The notes: a model not told the origin generated them from the sequence alone. DNA of 64,000 nt from Cryptomeria japonica (GCF_030272615.1 NC_081411.1:180070977-180134976); one strand, 5' to 3'. Shown: positions 21,455 through 35,170, counted from the stretch's first letter. Program-made: numbers and translations.

Positions 21455-24400
21455 TTAAATATGATGAAAATTGGATGAAAGATGAAAGATAATAAAAGAT
21501 GAAGATATTATGAAAATGAAGAATGATAGGAAATAGAATTGATTAATTGATATAATAGTTGATGTGAGGAAATGATTTGAGATGGAATTAGAAATTGAAA
21601 TGAAATATTGAGAGTAGAATATGTTAGATGAGAAAATAGTCTTTGAGATAGAATCAACATGATGAGATGAGAAAATGATATGATATGATTGATGATGATA
21701 CACGAGTCAATCTTGATGGAATGAACAGATATGATTGTTGATGTTAGTGAATGATGGTGATGGATACTCTTCTTTGCCTTCATTCGTAATGCAACACATT
21801 ATCATCATTGAGCCTTATTATGTAACAATGAAGATGCATACACTAGGGTATACGGAACCAAGATGTATAGATATCTCATTGCAAGAAACAAACACATAGC
21901 AGACAAGGAATGAACCCTCCATTCTAGGAATAACACTAGGGGTCGAGGTATGTGCGATAGTCACAAGCATAGATATCCTTGACTTCAATTTTTTCATAGG
22001 ATACTTGTCGAATGAATATACCAATCACAGAAACCCACTGGAACTATAGCCCCAGAACTTCATTGGTTCACACCACAAACATCAAACAAATAAAAAAATC
22101 ATGCCCATCACGGCTCCTCTAGTCACTTGTGGACATCCTTGAGTAGCATAGTAACATGATCTAACATAAATCGATAAAAGATAAATCAATGAAAGATAAG
22201 ACAAACTTGACCATAAAAGCCAGCAACCATACTGATCTTCTTGACAAGGATAAGTGTTGCTAGGATGATTGTTTGATAGGATGCTCATTGTAGGAAAGAT
22301 TTATCTATTAGGATATGATATCTGATAGGTGCCATTTTTAGGAATGATGTATCGGTAAAGGCATGTTGTTTGATAAGGATGTTGACAATTGATAGGCATT
22401 GATTGGTTAAGTTGTAGACTAGCTTGGTAGTTTGTCTATTGATGCATGATTTATTAAGCTCAATGTTTTGATTTGTTTTGTGTTTTGTGTCTGTTGAAAT
22501 GCTTGTCGTTTACAAAGGATAATTTATTTTGAATTGTGATTGATGTATTGTTTTTGGATTTTTGATTGTTTTTCGGATTTTTAGTTCTTTTTCAAAGAGC
22601 TTTTTCGATATTTTTTGGATTTTGGTTATTTTAATTTTTTGATGTTTTTGTTTGATTTTGAATTTTTTTCAATGTTTTTATTTGATTTTGATGTTTTTGA
22701 TGTTTTTGTTTGATTTTGATGTTTTCGGTGTTTTTAGTATTTTTCAAGATCGTATTTGAATGTTTTTGGTTGATTTTTGTGTTTTTCAATTTTTTTTGGA
22801 TATTTTCTATTTTTTGGATTTGATGAAACATGACCTGGCATCAATTGATAAAGATAAGACTAACTAGAACAAAATCCAACAGCCATATTGATCTATGTAA
22901 TTGTTTTGATCATTTGATGATTGATAGCAATGTATGGTTTCAAAGAGTGAGTACCAAACGTATAAGACCAATCTGTTTGGTTTCGACTATAACCTTCCTT
23001 GTATAAGACATGTTGATAGATTTTGATCTATGGATTGATTAACAAGACATGTGATCAGTTTGATTGTAGACTTTGAGAGTTTACCTGTTGTTGATCTAAT
23101 TTGATGGATGGCCCATGCTTTCTTGCTTTGATTTTCATATTTGTTTTTTTTTAATTTTCGATTTTGTTTTTTATTTTCGATTTTATGGCTTTTTTCAATA
23201 CATTTTGTGATTTTTTAATTTTCTTAGGACATTTTTCGATGTTTTAGATTTTTTCATGACATTTTTGTGATTTAAAAAAAAATTTATCAGGATATTTTTC
23301 TGATTTTAATGATTTTTTCAGCTATGCCCCCAGTATGTAGACCTATGATGACATGATGATTTACAAGATGCACATGGAGATAATGAATTTTTGGTATGAT
23401 TTATGCTAATGCAAGATGCATGATGAAGATGCAATTATTATTCGAACAAGGATGATTGTGTGTGTCTTTCATTCTGAAATTCACTAATTAGATTAAAGGA
23501 GTGAAACGTTTCCGAGATAGGAGTTCAATCCATTTTTAGAAGACCTTAGACCATCCAACCTAACACACTATGTAACCAAGGCACATAAAAATTCTCCATG
23601 AATTCTTGAAACTTTGATCCTCTTTTGCCCATGTGTGTGCAATTGAATTTATTCTAACTCTTATAACTATCAAAGACCCTTGGAATCCTATGTGGCTACC
23701 TACGTGAATTATTTTGACTTCAAAAGCATCCTGGATAGAGCCTCGTTACCAGTCAAACATCTATAGCTCCAAAAAGGTTATATAATGTAATCTCTCAAAT
23801 ATTGCTCCATTGCCAGTAGGCGTCCATAGCCCTGATGGAGTTACTCGCATGTTCCCTTAGTCAAGCTTTTATCGCACATTTTTGCATGATATTTCAATTA
23901 TATATCTTTGCTCATTTTTGCCTTGAGATGGATATTTTGATATGGATATTGGCATAACACTTTTCTTTTTTTGTTTTTCTTGCCTTGACTTGTAAGTAAT
24001 GAAACCTACTTGGGTATGATGATTACAACGACGCTGAAGCAGAATTTTGGATTTTTCACTGGCCAAATGACCAACTAGGCATCTATAATGACTTAGAGCA
24101 TGTGATTAATGTGTGAAATCTAGTAATTGATAGATTTTGGGTAGCAAGACTCAATAGTGAAATCTCTACGCAACCATGGATAAAGCTCAATCACAAGGTG
24201 ACATTGAAGATGAATGACCTAAGGCTTCCTAAAAACTTCATGAACAAGTATCTAGGAAATGAGATAACCTTTGATCCTTTCAGTGCAGACAGGTGAATGA
24301 CTTAGACAATCACCTTGTTTATTAATGCATCTATATGCGAAAGCAATAATGATATGTAGCTCTATGTTGTGCAATGGTGATATACAAGCAACTATGATGC

Positions 24401-24500
24401 ACTCTGAAATGGAGATATGCAATGCAATGCAGTAAAGAAATATGCAAATGCAGTACTGAAAATTTAAATGAACCCATCCCTTAGATGCAATATATTTTTA
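21455..24500. other. Long 3' untranslated region of the non-autonomous element
   Basis: No supported gene. It contains GAT/GAA-rich sequence (21450-21760), T-rich tandem text of the type GATGTTTTTGTTTGATTTT (about 22630-22830) and another T-rich stretch (23120-23330). A block at 22085-22170 resembles 34485-34560 of the gypsy element. Minus-strand readings at 21455-22288 and 22631-22831 are by-products of base composition. Confidence 0.6.
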
Positions 24501-24512
24501 GGTGCATGTTGT

Positions 24513-26177
24513 TCACGAGGTCAAGGAGTTTTGTGTAGGTAGTTCATTGGTCTGTGTTTGAAGATTTAGATAAACCTTTCTTTTCCAATAGGATATAAGG
24601 ACTCGGGTGGGTACATGTTTGACATCTCCAATGTTGATTTTCTCAGTTTTTGGATTTTGTGGATCATCAGAGTGAAATTCAACTCTGGCACCCATGAATT
24701 TAGTTATAGCCTCATCATTTTCAAACCAATCCAATTGTGGTAGATCCTCTTGTCCCTAGTCTATCAAGTGTGGTTGTATAAGGCAAATAGATTCTACTTT
24801 CGAAGTTGTGATATGAATGGGTGCTATGCATATTTCTATTGATGCACTTGAAGAGGATCATGAAGCCAACTAGGTGTTGTTCTCATTAACTAGTTTTATC
24901 CTTGTGCTTGAGGAAGATGATGAAATGATTTGGGCATTGATTCCATTAGCTAGTGCTATGCTTGATTCTATCACTACATTGGCATGTGAAAATGGCACAC
25001 ATACAATCATTGATAAATTGTTCTTTGTAGTATGGTCTGGATTGGTGATTTCATTGATAAGGGGTTCATGAACAACTTGTGTAGAGGGATTGGGATCACT
25101 AGGAGAAATGGTAAGTTCATTTTAGGGTGAATCTTGTGAGGAACATGGAGGATTATGACATGGAGATGAAGGAAAGGAGGGATATTGATAAGGATCTAGA
25201 GAAATAATGGGAAGGATGGAAGAGATGTCATGATCTTGCTTATGAGGAGGATATTGGATGGGAATTGGAAGGATACTTTGTTCTTGAGATGAAAGGGTAT
25301 CATTATAAATGGAATAGAAAAGAATGAGGGGATCATCATAAGATTCTTGATAGGTGGGGCCTTGATAAAAAATTGGATAGGATGGAACGACTTTTTCTTG
25401 ATCTTGATTTATTTCATGACTCATTTCTTCTGATTTTGGATCATCCTCTTGACACAGGGAAGGAGTTTGCATGGGAGATTTTTTGGAAGGTTTCAACACT
25501 TTGGCCTAATGAGAAAGGATTTTGAATGAGACTCTCTAAAGTGGGTTTTCTTGGAAATGGAATATATGGTGGCATTGGATTTTGAATTTCTAAATCATGG
25601 AAAGGACTAGCATAGTAACTTATATTATATTGGATTTGTATTATGGCCCTTGGAAAATCATGTTATTGGATAGAGATTGTGTGGATTGCTCTTGTGTGAC
25701 TTCTGGGGATCATGAAATGGTAGATAGATATGGTTGATTTGGAATTTGGTTGAAAGGGATTTGATTTTGATTGAAAGGAGAATGATTTTGGTTGAAAGAG
25801 GTTTGATTTTGGTCTAAAGGGGTTTTAATGTTGGGTTGATGTGATTGATATGTTGGGTTGAAAGAAAAAGAAGGTTGACCCGACTCTAATGTTGGTTGAA
25901 CTAAAGTAGGAATGATTTTATTGAAGAATGAAGGTTGGCATGTTTGAATGGTCTCACAAGAGAAGGAAGGTAGGCCTGATAATGATTCCCTTGTGGTTAT
26001 CACTTTCCTCATCAATTTTTCTAACCAATCCCTATGGTTGTTAGGACTAGTCATGTCTCTCATTTGTTGTTGCAAAGTCTTGATTTGTTGAGCTAAAATC
26101 TCTATGAATGGTGATAGAATCGGAATAAAAGAATTGAATTCTTCACCTTCCCTATGAAATTCATAACACCAATCCAT
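24513..26177 (-). pseudogene. Gln/Asn/Pro-rich ORF of the non-autonomous element
   Basis: Three open segments (25710-26177, 25122-25499, 24513-24734) share the same minus-strand frame. The middle join, about 25500-25709, holds several TAA/TAG/TGA codons and reads better in another frame, so at least one frameshift is likely. It begins MDWCYEFHREGEEF, continues with a short coiled coil (LAQQIKTLQQQM), and then has repeats of NQNQIPFNQ and HSPFNQ type. It ends with MDWFENDEAITKFMGARVEF and GDVKHVPTRVLISYWKR. The family is not recognised. Its position, where gag normally lies, suggests a structural protein or a replacement of one (inference). Confidence 0.5.
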
Positions 26178-26379
26178 GATGTTTGCTTGATTGGTTTGGA
26201 CCTAAGATCACAACATGTAAGATGTTTTCTCCATTTCTTGAATGTTGCAATGTTTGATTTTGATTTTGATGTTGATGTTGATGCTTAATCTTGTTGTAGG
26301 TGTTTGATCTTTTTAAAAATTTTGCAAAGACACAATAGAAAAGCAATGAAAAACAACTTGGCATGATCAAAGAGAGCAC

Positions 26380-27400
26380 TATTTACATGATTTTTTCAAA
26401 CCCTTGTGGATGTTGAGATCTTTTTCAAAACCTCATTTGTTTTCGATAAAAGTTTGGTCATTTGATAGCACATCAAGTAGACTCTCCTAAGGTCAAAAGG
26501 TCATGAATATTACCACAAGCCACGTCTTGATACTCCGTCAGCTCAAACAGCCTTGTCACACCCTAAGGTGCGCCTAGTTTTTTGCCTCTGTCTGGAAATT
26601 AAACCAAAGAGGATCTCTCCTCAATTGGCTCGTTATCTTGGGAGATATATGGTGAGTGTCTTGGGGACAAATTCTTTCCCACCTTTGCACCATGATAGTA
26701 TAAGTGTCTAGTTACTGACTTAGTTTGGCCTCTAGATCCTAAGGTATTTAATCGGGCTTTCGTTCAGGTGGTCATAATCAGCAGTGTGTTACGCTCCGTT
26801 AAGGAGGTCTCCCAGTCTGAAGAGGTTACACTTTATAGATTTTATTGTACCATATGGGCACTAAGGGAGGCATAACACCGTTATGACAACATGTATCACC
26901 TATTGCTTAAAATTTTAATTGCAAACACATTTATTTTATAGTGGCTCAAATTACTTGTCTTTAGTCATTGCCACTTAGGTCGTTCCCTCTCACTTGGCCT
27001 TATGGACTACTTGGGAGGCAAGCCTTCTAAAGGTTTTATCCTAATGCAGAATTGATAGAAAGCATGAAAAAGGTGGGTTTGGCTTTTTGGTCACCCAGTT
27101 AAGGGGAGAGCATATGCCTACCACCTAGAAAATGAAGTTGTTTTTAAACCTTCATCGTAAAATTGTTTATACTACTTGGAGATGTTGCTCCAAAAGACAT
27201 GGTGTTCATTTTACCCAATATTGCAATCATGAGGAAATAAAAAGAAGAATGTTTGTTTGTTATTTTTAGCACCAAATGAAAGTCTGTCTAAGATACCCTG
27301 CAATAAAATCAAAAGGTTGTTAGCACATGGCGGGCTTTCCAGCCTAATTCTTCTTCTCGATTACAAATTTGACCTCTTTGTTTGTCGAAACAAAGCTAAT
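26380..27400 (-). other. Leader block shared with the gypsy element
   Basis: Non-coding. The part at about 26955-27150 resembles 44250-44460 of the gypsy element: the shared blocks are CACTTAGGTCGTTC, CTCTCACT, CCTTCTAAAGGTT and a following GGTGGG/GGAGAGCATAT.CCTAC run. This supports common ancestry of the two leaders. Confidence 0.55.
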
Positions 27401-27429
27401 TATTGGCAGAAAATAAAGAGAAAATGAAA

Positions 27430-27610
27430 TACAAACATTCTAACCTTTTCCAGCAAGTGTGAACTACCTCCTAAGCAATTGCGAACTAACATACTAGCAA
27501 ATGCAAATTAATGTGTAATCAAATGCAAATTACTGTCTAAGCAATTGTGAATTACTGTCAAAGAAAATGTGAATTACTGACATAGAGATTGCACATTACT
27601 TACTGAACTT
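27430..27610. repeat. Leader minisatellite (AAATGCAAATTACTG type)
   Basis: Imperfect ~25-bp repeats alternating GCAAATGCAAATTA, CTGTCTAAGCAATTGTGAATTA and similar. They sit in the leader, as does the AGCGCTAA minisatellite at 44728-45065 of the gypsy element. Confidence 0.6.
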
Positions 27611-27639
27611 GAAAAATTAATTTAGACAGAAGAGAGAGC

Positions 27640-27972
27640 TCAATTTTTGCTTTTGATGAATTCATTCCTAATAAGATGGGCTAAAATTTTGATGTCATCA
27701 TAAACCTTGAACTTTTTCAGGATCTTGCCTATAGTACACTGATATTCAATGATGGCTTCTTCTTTCTCAATTTCTTGGATGTTCTTTTCTGCCTTCACAA
27801 GTCTTTGATATGATTTTTGTTGTCTCTTGTGTTGTTTCCTCCTCCCGACACTTGAAATTTTGACAGTTACCTTGCTTGCCATGGGGTTAAAGACATCGTA
27901 TGCACAAAAAAACAAAATTTCCAAAATTGGAAGATTTTTTTGGGTTAATTTCGCAAATGCAAATAAAGCCAA
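27640..27972 (-). CDS. Small basic leader ORF, unknown
   Basis: 110 codons. The likely start is the internal MASKVTVKISSVGRRK (ATG near 27881-27883), giving about 80 residues that are Lys/Arg-rich first and then helical (LVKAEKNIQEIEKEEAII). Family not recognised. It lies between the PBS and the Gln-rich ORF, the same relative place as the small basic ORF at 42926-43216 in the gypsy element, but I see no sequence similarity. It may be fortuitous. Confidence 0.3.
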   Translation of the reverse strand: MALFAFAKLTQKNLPILEILFFCAYDVFNPMASKVTVKISSVGRRKQHKRQQKSYQRLVKAEKNIQEIEKEEAIIEYQCTIGKILKKFKVYDDIKILAHLIRNEFIKSKN

Positions 27973-28150
27973 AACGATAATTAAAATTGAAATTATGGGT
28001 TCTCCCTACAATTGCGCATTAGTTAAAACAATTGCGAATCAAAATGATAGTCATTGTGAATTACTATCAATACAAGTGTGCACTCCATTTTTCCTATTCC
28101 ATATGACACTTGCAAATCAAAAAAGAAAAAGAAAAAAGAATCAGATGTCA

Positions 28151-28169
28151 GTTCACGTCGGGTTCACCA
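28151..28169 (-). promoter_or_regulatory. Candidate primer binding site
   Basis: Minus-strand TGGTGAACCCGACGTGAAC lies 9 bases beyond the LTR end (TTTCAAGCA). TGG at its start and its position fit a primer site. I cannot name the tRNA with certainty. Confidence 0.55.
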
Positions 28170-28178
28170 TTATTTTCA

Positions 28179-29295
28179 TGCTTGAAATCATAAAATTAAG
28201 CTAATTAAGGAATAAGGATGATCACATATCCTTAACTAATCTAACTAAAATCAAACACAAGGCAATAGAATAAATGAAAGAAATGGAAGATATATGTTGA
28301 TTAAAATTCCCTGTTCCACATTTGTGCTTCCATTGTTCTTCTCCAAATTGTTGGTGTGGCTCTCAAGTATTGCACTAGGATTTCCTGCATAAGATGACAA
28401 TTATTTTGAAGAGTGTGATCTAGCTTGATTTGAGAAATTGATGTTGTTTATATAGATTTCCAAGAGAGATGGGGTGAGAATTTGAACTCAAGTCCCGATT
28501 GGGAGTGAACTGATTTAGATTGATTAGTTAACATAGTTGATTGATTTGTTTACTCAGATTGATTGACTTGTTGAATAAATAGATTGGATAGTGAACTGAA
28601 TAGATTAGCCAGTTAACTGGATTGATTGAAGAGAAGACTGATTATATTGATTAGTCAGAAAAGGTGATTTAGAGTGAAAAGGGGAGATTGAAGAGTTAAC
28701 TGAGTTAGCTGCTTAGTTAACTAATTTGATCAACTAGTTATGATTTTCAACATGTGATGTAGGAGATTGAATTGAAATTCATTTTTATTTTGATTTTGAT
28801 TTGAATTTGGGTTTTCGAATGTTGAAATGCACATGAGATTAGTTGAAATGTGATGAAATGCAAATTTGATGAAATGTTAATTTGATGATTTGGAATTAAA
28901 TGAAATTAATTGAAATCCACATTTGGGGAATTGTGAATTTTAGAGAAATGAAATTAGTTGGAATTATTTGAAATTTGAATTTGGGGATTTGGAGGAATGA
29001 ATGAATTAATTAAATTATTTAAATGAAATTATTTAATTTTTAGAAATAGAATTAATTAAATAATAAAGATTATTTAATTAAAGAAATTGATCAAAATTAA
29101 TTAAAAAATTAATATTTAATTAATTTTTGAGAAAGGGGGTTTGACGATGAATTGATTAATAGATAGAAATTGAATAATTAGTATTGGTGTAGAAGGTAAT
29201 GATTAAGGTTAAATTAATTAAAGAATTAAAGAATTGCTTAATTAATTAGACAAATAATTAGTACATGATTCGTGAGACATTTTTAGGTGTCTACA
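28179..29295 (-). repeat. 5' LTR (copy B) of the non-autonomous element
   Basis: 1,117 bp. The minus strand begins TGTAGACACCTAAAAATG at 29295 and ends TTTCAAGCA at 28179. It is the full-length version of copies A and C. Confidence 0.8.
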
Positions 29296-29405
29296 CATAC
29301 ATATACATACACATATACATACACATATACATATACACATACAAGTACGTGTACATGTACATGCATGCATACATACATACACATATATACATACATATAT
29401 ACTTG
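29296..29405. repeat. CATA/CATACA microsatellite
   Basis: (ACATAT)n and (CATACA)n runs directly after the 5' LTR. This is the probable right part of the microsatellite seen at 19255-19627. Confidence 0.85.
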
Positions 29406-31463
29406 AATTGACCTGCATTTTATTAATTCCACGTATACCATGTGAATAGATCAAACACCTCATTGATGTGTCACAATATGCCAGAGGGTGGAATGGGGAA
29501 GGGGCACCCACCATGGAAGGTGGCACACCCTACTCTAAAGGAGGATGAAGCAGCGATAAAAGAAGCCACCCTTTCCTTTATTTAATACCTATGGTGAGAT
29601 CTATATTTGGTGAACGTTATGTGTCCATCAACCCCCACTCAAAAGGGAAAGAAGCATTATATAGAGGTCGATACATTTGACCAAGCATCAACCCATTTAA
29701 TAATGCAAATGCATGTGTAAACACAACCATACTCATAGCAAATAAACATGGGGAAATAGCTATGTGGTATTTAGAGATAGAAACATATTTATTTAGGTAA
29801 ATAATAAGGATAGATAATTATATTTTTGACTTATTAAATTATTAAGTGATTCATAGTAGTATTTTGTTGGACTGTTATGTGTCAACCTTATAGTTAGAGT
29901 ATAGCCACATAGTATTGGTGGTGGCAATGAGAGAGAGAGTGGTGGCAATTCAGAGAAATTAATTATATCATTACGTCTCTCAAACTTGTGTATAAATAGA
30001 GGAGCTTTTTTGGAGCATCTCATCTCATGACATCTCATCTTTTCGTCTCCATAATCTATTTTCATTTTGCTTGTTGATCTTTGTGTTCATTATTCTTCAC
30101 TAGTGAGAGAAGATGATAGTTTAAGTATTGTGAGGAAGTGGGTTGGTTGTTATCATTGAGAGCTTGTGAATTTCTATGTTAGTGGATAAGTTGTGATGCT
30201 AGAGTGATTTTAGGAAGGAATCGGTATTGCATGGAAGCTATAAACCAGGCATGAGGATTCTATATTTTATTTTATACTGTGATATGTATGTATATAGAAT
30301 AAGGTATTGTAGAAGCTTAATTAAAGTAATGATTGGAATTGTGTTACTCGTAGGATATGCATTATTGACTTGTTATAAAATTCATAATCTTTATGATTAG
30401 ATTTACGTATATGTATGTAATAGCTAAGTTAGAGTTGTGCTATGGTGTGTATCTTTAATATATAGGAATGACTAATTTTGTTAATACTGGGGTTAGGTCA
30501 ATCCATGGATGGGAATAACCTAGTTAGTCATTCTATTATTAACCTTATGAGAATGATATGGGAAAAGAATAAATGGTCAGTTTACCATATAGAGCAATGA
30601 AGTGGGTGGACATACGACTCACACTCGAAGTACTGGGTGATGAATTCTTTGGCCAAAGTAGTGTAGGTTGCCACTATCTACACTATCGGTTCACTGTGAT
30701 CTAGGTTTACATACTAGATAGGGAACGCCATACATGTAGGTTGTAGCCAATGTATGGTAGATCTAGTTATGTAGGACACAACACTATTCTCATAAGGCTA
30801 ATATTTTAAGGTCACCAAACCAGTCTCTTCATCGAAGGGTCAGGTTGCTTTTATTAGAAGAGGCATGAGGGAATATAAAGTCTTGGTTGCGTGGAAAAGT
30901 GCTTGAGTGATGCTCTTCCTCATGCAGTTGCCAATTGAAATTTGAGGATGTATGCCATCAAGGACATATGGACCATTTGTTTCTCTTATGTTTCATTAAG
31001 CTCATAGAAGCTTTATATGCACTCAAATATTCCTAAAGTAAATGGAAATTTGAAAAGAAAAATGTAAATACTTTCATATGCTTATGAATTCGATATTATA
31101 TATAATTTATGATGCAATGGAAAAGTTGAAATAAGATTTATTTCAAATATGCATCTTGTTTATGAAATGGAAAAAGGAAAAATTCTATTACTTGTATGTT
31201 GGTAGTTTATTTCATTCACTTGTGGGTTAAAAACTTAGTAAATTGAATGGGTATAAAAATGGGCATGTTACACAAATATTATGCTCAAAATTGGGGATCA
31301 TCAATCTTAACAATGAATTTTTATTTTATTTTATTATGAACTATTAATTTTTGTATTGACCAAAGCATGTTATGATAAAATAAGCAACCAAATAGGTTAC
31401 GAAAAATTAAAGTCTTGAAAATGACTAATTAAGAATAAGTATACAAATAATAAATTGACTTCA
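29406..31463. other. Spacer, possibly an old LTR
   Basis: No supported gene. A TATAAATA box at about 29993-30000 (GTGTATAAATAGAGGAGC) followed by a pyrimidine-rich CATCTCATC run could be a promoter region of an unidentified LTR, but I could not pair the ends. The remainder is AT-rich unique-looking sequence. Confidence 0.4.
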
Positions 31464-31468
31464 ACAAT
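31464..31468. repeat. Target-site duplication ACAAT, left copy
   Basis: ACAAT precedes the left LTR and is repeated at 46326-46330 directly after the right LTR. Confidence 0.85.
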
Positions 31469-32661
31469 TATGTCGACTTGAATTTCATCATCAGAATACT
31501 ACTTGCAACATATTAGTTTCACAAAATACAAAGGAAATGCTACAGGAAAATCCAAACTCAACCAATGAAACTACATGAAATTGATATTAAAATAAAAACC
31601 ATATTACCTTCATGATTTAAGTCTCATTGTGTCCTAACTCCACTGTTCCTGGTTGCAGATGATTTTCTTTCAGATAAGCACTGGTAGCTTCCAAGATGGC
31701 ATATGAAGAATGGACTGATAACTGATAGTTAACTAATACTATGATATGCAATGCAAATGATTTAAAAAGTAAATGATTATGATAAATGAGAAATGCTAAA
31801 TTGCCAATTGCTTCAAGATAAAACTCACAGATGCATAATTTTTACTCAAATTGTTAACTTGAAGAATAACTCTTTCTCAACTCAAACTCCTACTTTTATA
31901 GATTATTTAGAGGATAAGATGATGTGTCTGAGATCATCGGTCATGATCAGATCTGTAAATTTGGATGGTTGTGAACAAAGGTGAAGGTTGAGAGAAAGGG
32001 GGAAGGAGAAGACAAGTGTCACTCATCTCACCTTGACTGGGTTGCAGACTAAGGGAATCTAGGGATGGCTGGAGAAGATTAAGGCATGAGAGGACAAGTG
32101 GACTCAAGTCCTTCCCAAGATATAGGTATGCTGGAGATAATATAGAAGAAGGTTAGGAAACATGTGTATGTACACAATATTTCGTTTATTTTGGAAGTTG
32201 GAGATAAGTGGCTAATAAATGTTTTATTTATTTTAATGTTGTTGAATTAATTTAGCCACATGATGGATGAGTTGGCAAAGGAAAGATGAAGCAGAGATGG
32301 AAGGTGAGTTGGAAAATAGATTAAATAATTGAAGAAATTATTTAATATTTGAGACTATAGGATAGAAGAATAACCATTAAATATTAGATATTTAATTGAT
32401 TGATTAGAAGAATAATTAAATATTAGATATTTAATTAATTGATTAGAGGAATAATTAAATATTAGATATTTAATTAATCGATTAGAAGAAAAGGATAAAT
32501 GAACTAATTAATAAAATATTTCAATTAAATTAATCAATGGAAGGACATGAAATGAATTAAATAAATTAATCTTTTCAAATTAACTATTTAATAGAAGAAT
32601 AATTATTAAATAAATATAAAATATTTATTTAATTGCTCATAGCCATTTTTATGTGTATACA
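31469..32661 (-). repeat. 3' LTR of the gypsy element
   Basis: 1,193 bp. The plus strand starts TATGTCGACTTGAATTTC, where the first TG has become TA compared with the other LTR, and ends TTTATGTGTATACA. It contains AT-rich tandem text (TTAAATATTAGATATTTAAT repeated near 32375-32480). The small frame at 31793-31984 is LTR sequence. Confidence 0.9.
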
Positions 32662-32680
32662 TTTTGCCCCTCTTTGAAAT
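32662..32680 (-). promoter_or_regulatory. Polypurine tract of the gypsy element
   Basis: Minus-strand TTTCAAAGAGGGGCAAAA directly precedes the LTR start TGTATACACATAAAAATGG. Confidence 0.8.
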
Positions 32681-35170
32681 GATGTTGAGACAACATTGTT
32701 TCAAAGATTAAATCAAGTCTTGATAATGTGCTTGATGGAGATAAAAAATTCTGATTGTGTGCCCCATTGGGAGATTGATTGTAAAAAAATTTTTTTTTTT
32801 TTGGATTGAACGATTGTTCTAATGATAATTGATTGAAATTTCTGCAACTTTGGTTGATGAAAATGTCTGCTCTTTGATTACTTTGATGTTTTGCTTGATT
32901 TGATGATTGATAGAGTTTGATTGACCTCATGATCGATGAGGGTCAATGATATAAACTTGAAGCTTTGATGATCTCATAGGATAGAGTTTGATTGACTTTA
33001 CTATTGATGAACGTCAATGATGCAAACTCAAGATTGGATAGACTAGATGTGTAACCTCATGATGAATGAGCGTCACTAATATGTGGTCAAAGAGATTGAT
33101 AGAAATCTCAAGTGAGCGGATAGGATAGCTGATTGATTGATCAAAGCGATTGATTGGATCAAGAAGTGACATTTTATTGATATCATGTTGCAAGAGGATC
33201 TAGATGTATTGATTCATCTAGGGGGAAACAAGATGATTAGCGAGACCTACAACATCTGAAAAGAGTGGCACTCTTTGTCCTAGTTGACATATTGATATGA
33301 GACATTGATTTGTATCATGGGACATTATATTTTATTGATTATTTCTTTGATATCATTGTATACTTGGACTTTTTATCATTTTATGATGGTCCATATGCAA
33401 ACATGGACCCTATATGATGTTGACGATTCATGATTTATTACGCATGCTACTTTGATGATGATGATCTATATGCATTGATTACATGGATGATGCTTACGAT
33501 GATCTTGTTTTTCATTTATTTTCATGATGATGATGTTATATATGATGCAATGATGATGGAAATGCAAAATGAAATTAATTTTTTTATTCTTGATGATCAT
33601 GGATACAAATGAAGATGATTACTAACTTAAATGATATGCTTTACTTAAATGATGCAAATACAATGATCTATATGGGAATGAAAATGAATGTTGATTTTTT
33701 TATTTTTTAAAGTGTATGCATATAATGATTTAAAAATGCAAATGATCTACATGAAATGTTTTTTATTCTTATGTGTAATGGTTATAATGATTAATGAATC
33801 TAAGTGCAAAGATGCAACTAAATGACTTTAATGGTAAAAAATGAACTAAAATGATAATGATCCTAATGCAAATAATAATGATGATATACTACATGATTAT
33901 GAAATGCACTTAATGGAATGCAAACTAATGTAATGATTGAATGCAACTAAATGAAATGGATGATGATAATTTAAATGATTCTTAAAGATAAATGCACCTA
34001 CAATGATCAAATGCAAATTGTTTTTGTTTGTCGAAATATACTCAATCTTTATTTATAACCATTGATCTCTGAATGAAATGAAATGTTTATAATACATCTG
34101 ACAATGAATGCTTATAATGCAAATGAATAATGAGCTAATATAAAAATGATCTAACTAAAATGATATTTTCATTCTTCATATGTTGTCTTATAAAAATGCT
34201 TGATTTCATCATTGAGCTTTAAAATGTTGTAAGAAAATACAAGAAACTTGACACAATGAATCAAGATGACCTGAGTATTTCTTACATGGATTTTGATATA
34301 GAAAGTTTATACAGGCAACTTGATATAATGAATCAAGCTGACCTAAGTATTCCTTGCTGAACAGACAAGGACTATCCCCTTTCATGCATGACTCAAAACG
34401 TCCTCCTTGATCTTTTGCCAATCATATCCTTAGACAAGTACATACCTTAATAAGAGATAAACCACAGACAACAAACAAAGAAAAATAATCATGACCAATC
34501 ATAGCTTCTCTAGCCATGGACATCCTTGAGTCACATAGAGTACATGATTAATAATAAAATCAAGATATAAACACTGAATCTTTTATGTTATTCACATGTT
34601 CTCATGGTCATTAACTGATATAATTATCTTGATGAATGATAATTGATAATCCTTTATTACTTGTTGGTTGAATCTTCGTATCCCAAGTTTCACAATTTAG
34701 TTGTTATAAAATGCCTTGATCTTTGTTGCTTTGTTGCTCGTTATTTGTTTCAAAATCCTAGGTGTTTTTTGTTTTTCTAAGTTTTCCAAATGTTTTGAAT
34801 TTTCAAAGATTTAAAAGATTGTCTTAGCAAAAGGAATTAGGATTTTGCCCCCAACGAAAACAAAATTTTATTATGGATATATGAATTTATCAAGATCCAA
34901 ACCATGGTGTGATACAAATGCAGATTGATTGATTTTGATAAAATCTAAGACAATGACTACGACAAGTATGTCAAAGATTGATAATTGTTGGTAAGCTGCA
35001 TATTTCTTGCTAAATGGTTCAAAGCAATGGATGCAAAAGATGAAATGGATGAGCTTGGATAGATGGAAGTGGTAGATGCGATAGAATGGAGTGGATAGGT
35101 GCGCAAGGCAATCTCATAGATGGAAGAAATCACTTTTAGATAGTGCCTGTTTACTAGGTTTTCACTGTCT
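32681..35170 (-). other. 3' untranslated region of the gypsy element
   Basis: No supported gene. ATGATG-rich sequence (33430-34000), a block similar to the non-autonomous element (34485-34560), and short frames without domains (32649-32930, 33430-33612, 34209-34421). Between 32930 and 33080 the phrase GATTGACTT..GATGA.CGTCAATGAT..AAACT recurs two to three times. Confidence 0.6.

Larger units (their letters stand above)
20642..29295 (-). mobile_element. Non-autonomous LTR retrotransposon, rearranged at its 3' end
   Basis: On the minus strand: 5' LTR (28179-29295), candidate PBS (28151-28169), leader, a decayed Gln/Asn/Pro-rich ORF (24513-26177), a long T-rich untranslated region, polypurine tract (20984-21000) and a truncated 3' LTR. 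No RT, RNase H or integrase was found. Leader and 3' untranslated blocks resemble the 31469-46325 gypsy element. Examples are GGTCGTTCCCTCTCACTTGG near 26975 against 44320, and GACATCCTTGAGT near 22132 against 34530. It is therefore probably a parasite of that lineage (inference). Confidence 0.75.

Noticed and set aside
30000-31270. Protein-coding gene driven by the TATAAATA box near 29993
   Set aside because: No open frame of useful length follows on the plus strand; at most an LTR promoter.
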